NCBI GenBank assembly: GCA_016293845.1
Contig: JAEDDH010000005.1
Coordinates: 62,001 to 126,000, forward strand
Reading direction: 5' to 3'
DNA length: 64,000 nucleotides
Source: Bacteroidales bacterium
Lineage (GTDB): Bacteria > Bacteroidota > Bacteroidia > Bacteroidales > UBA3824
Shown here: piece by piece, positions 62,885 to 64,000 of the stretch
How the letters are laid out: every line of letters begins with the position of its first letter
Numbering within the stretch: the first letter of the stretch is position 1
Translations under genes and position numbers: made by a program
Notes under the pieces: model-generated
Database searches by the model: none
Told to the model about the DNA's origin: nothing
What the model saw: only the letters and a program-made list of their open reading frames with translations

Positions 62885-64000
62885 ATGGAATACAATCATC
62901 GCGAAATTGAGGCATATTGGCAAAAGTATTGGGACGAGAACGGTACTTTTACCGTCTCAAACAAATCGGAACGTCCTAAGTATTACGTACTTGATATGTT
63001 CCCTTATCCTTCGGGAGCAGGTCTGCACGTAGGACACCCATTAGGATACATTGCATCAGATATTTACAGCCGTTACAAAAGGCTCAAAGGTTTTAATGTG
63101 TTGCACCCGATGGGCTACGACGCTTTTGGCCTTCCCGCCGAGCAATATGCAATTCAAACGGGTCAGCATCCAGCAGTTACCACCGAAAATAATATTTCGC
63201 GCTACCGTTCGCAGTTGAAAAAAATTGGTTTCTCTTACGATTGGAATCGCGAACTCCGCACTTGCGATCCTAAATATTATAAATGGACTCAATGGGCTTT
63301 CCTTCAAATGTACAACCATTGGTACAACAATGATACACAGAAGGCAGAGCCTATCGCCACTCTTACCGCTGAATTTGAACGTAATGGCAATCAGAAGGTT
63401 AACGCCGCTCACAGCGAAGTGCCTATTTTCCCAGCAGAGGTTTGGAATGGATTGAGCGATGGCGAAAAAGCAGAAGTAATTGATGCTTACCGTCTTGCAT
63501 ACCGTGCCAAAACTATGGTAAACTGGTGTCCTAAACTCGGAACAGTGCTTGCCAACGATGAGGTGAAAGAAGGTCTTTCTGTTCGTGGTGGTTATCCTGT
63601 GGTTCAGAAACCTATGGTTCAATGGCTTTTGAGAGTTTCGTCATACGCTGAAAGATTGCTTGAAGGTCTCGACCGTATTGATTGGACCGACTCGCTCAAA
63701 GAGATGCAGCGCAACTGGATTGGTCGTAGCGAGGGATGCGAAATGTTTTTCGACATTGCCGACAGCGAAGTAAAGATGAAGATTTTTACCACCCGTCCCG
63801 ATACAGTTTATGGCGTTACATTTATGGTATTAGCACCCGAAAGCGAGTATGTTGACCAAGTTACAACTGTTGAATACCGCGATGCTGTTCAGCAATATCG
63901 CGCTGATGCCGGAAAACGCACCGAACGCGAACGTATGAGCGACACACACTCTGTTACAGGTCAGTTTACAGGCGCATACGCCATCAACCCATTTACCGGT
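62885..64000 (+). CDS. leuS: Leucyl-tRNA synthetase (5' part, runs off the window)
   Basis: The first 372 residues from ATG 62885 (MEYNHREIEAYWQKYWDENG). The HIGH motif is in PYPSGAGLHVGHPLGY, followed by MGYDAFGLPAEQYAIQ. CP1 editing-domain sequence (FTTRPDTVYGVTFMVLAPES) has begun when the window ends. The C-terminal part with KMSKS lies outside. It is a bacterial LeuS. Confidence 0.96.
   Translation, partial: MEYNHREIEAYWQKYWDENGTFTVSNKSERPKYYVLDMFPYPSGAGLHVGHPLGYIASDIYSRYKRLKGFNVLHPMGYDAFGLPAEQYAIQTGQHPAVTTENNISRYRSQLKKIGFSYDWNRELRTCDPKYYKWTQWAFLQMYNHWYNNDTQKAEPIATLTAEFERNGNQKVNAAHSEVPIFPAEVWNGLSDGEKAEVIDAYRLAYRAKTMVNWCPKLGTVLANDEVKEGLSVRGGYPVVQKPMVQWLLRVSSYAERLLEGLDRIDWTDSLKEMQRNWIGRSEGCEMFFDIADSEVKMKIFTTRPDTVYGVTFMVLAPESEYVDQVTTVEYRDAVQQYRADAGKRTERERMSDTHSVTGQFTGAYAINPFTG

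Overview
The window looks like chromosome of a Bacteroidetes bacterium, probably order Bacteroidales. Reasons: promoter-like TAnnTTTG boxes (best cases with TTTG about 19-20 bases upstream) lie before ileS, efp, kdsB and both tRNA genes; starts lack clear Shine-Dalgarno sequences; and the ileS - DksA-like - lspA order, the nucleoid-associated protein, the DUF3108, YitT and SiaC-type proteins and the REC/HisKA_3 and SpoIIE-phosphatase proteins are of Bacteroidetes type. The sequence is moderately AT-rich. I see no insertion sequence, prophage, CRISPR array or rRNA. Assignment below order is not possible by eye.

Layout. 0.3-5.2 kb: a same-strand run of exported proteins (two CAP-domain proteins with very acidic tails, a caspase-fold protease) followed by a TPR/SpoIIE phosphatase remnant. 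5.2-8.7 kb: DUF3108, tsaB, nucleoid-associated protein, YitT permease. 8.7-9.9 kb: a decayed RelE/ParE-type toxin-antitoxin pair and a SiaC-like phosphoprotein. 9.9-22.5 kb: housekeeping genes (UbiD decarboxylase, PhoB/PhoR-like pair, Xaa-Pro aminopeptidase, gltX, kdsB, tRNA-Cys, a divergent ADP-ribosylglycohydrolase-fold protein, folB, glnS, tRNA-Gln). 22.6-31.7 kb: a signalling island with a REC-HisKA_3 kinase, a REC-REC protein, a GAF-SpoIIE phosphatase, efp, and a tight three-gene operon encoding a tandem TIR/DUF4062-like protein, a membrane-anchored nSTAND ATPase with coiled coil and beta-propeller, and a membrane-anchored SpoIIE phosphatase. 31.8-42.8 kb: ileS, DksA-like gene, lspA, a large HAMP/GAF/PAS/hemerythrin-like sensor without kinase domain, metF, a deoxyribosyltransferase-like gene, ettA. 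42.9-46 kb: small accessory genes (two GNATs, an isochorismatase, a frameshifted phzF, a RhuM remnant). 46-53.3 kb: cytochrome c biogenesis, a RidA-like protein, a hemerythrin/LuxR regulator, a c-type cytochrome lipoprotein and a porin/DUF1111 locus scrambled by deletions. 53.4-64 kb: an interrupted tRNA-like sequence, an esterase-HAD fusion, asnA, an exported TPR-CHAT protease, an RffA/WecE-type aminotransferase, a YfhO-family protein and the 5' part of leuS.

Two themes stand out. One is signalling: several SpoIIE-type phosphatases, a SiaC-like phosphoprotein and REC proteins lie within 23 kb, and an nSTAND ATPase is coupled to a TIR-like protein and one of the phosphatases. This operon is my best candidate for an undescribed system. 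The other is gene decay by clean internal deletions and single frameshifts at six loci, so frameshifts should be checked against raw reads before being called biological. Putative proteases of the caspase and CHAT families, both with signal peptides, are a further point of interest.
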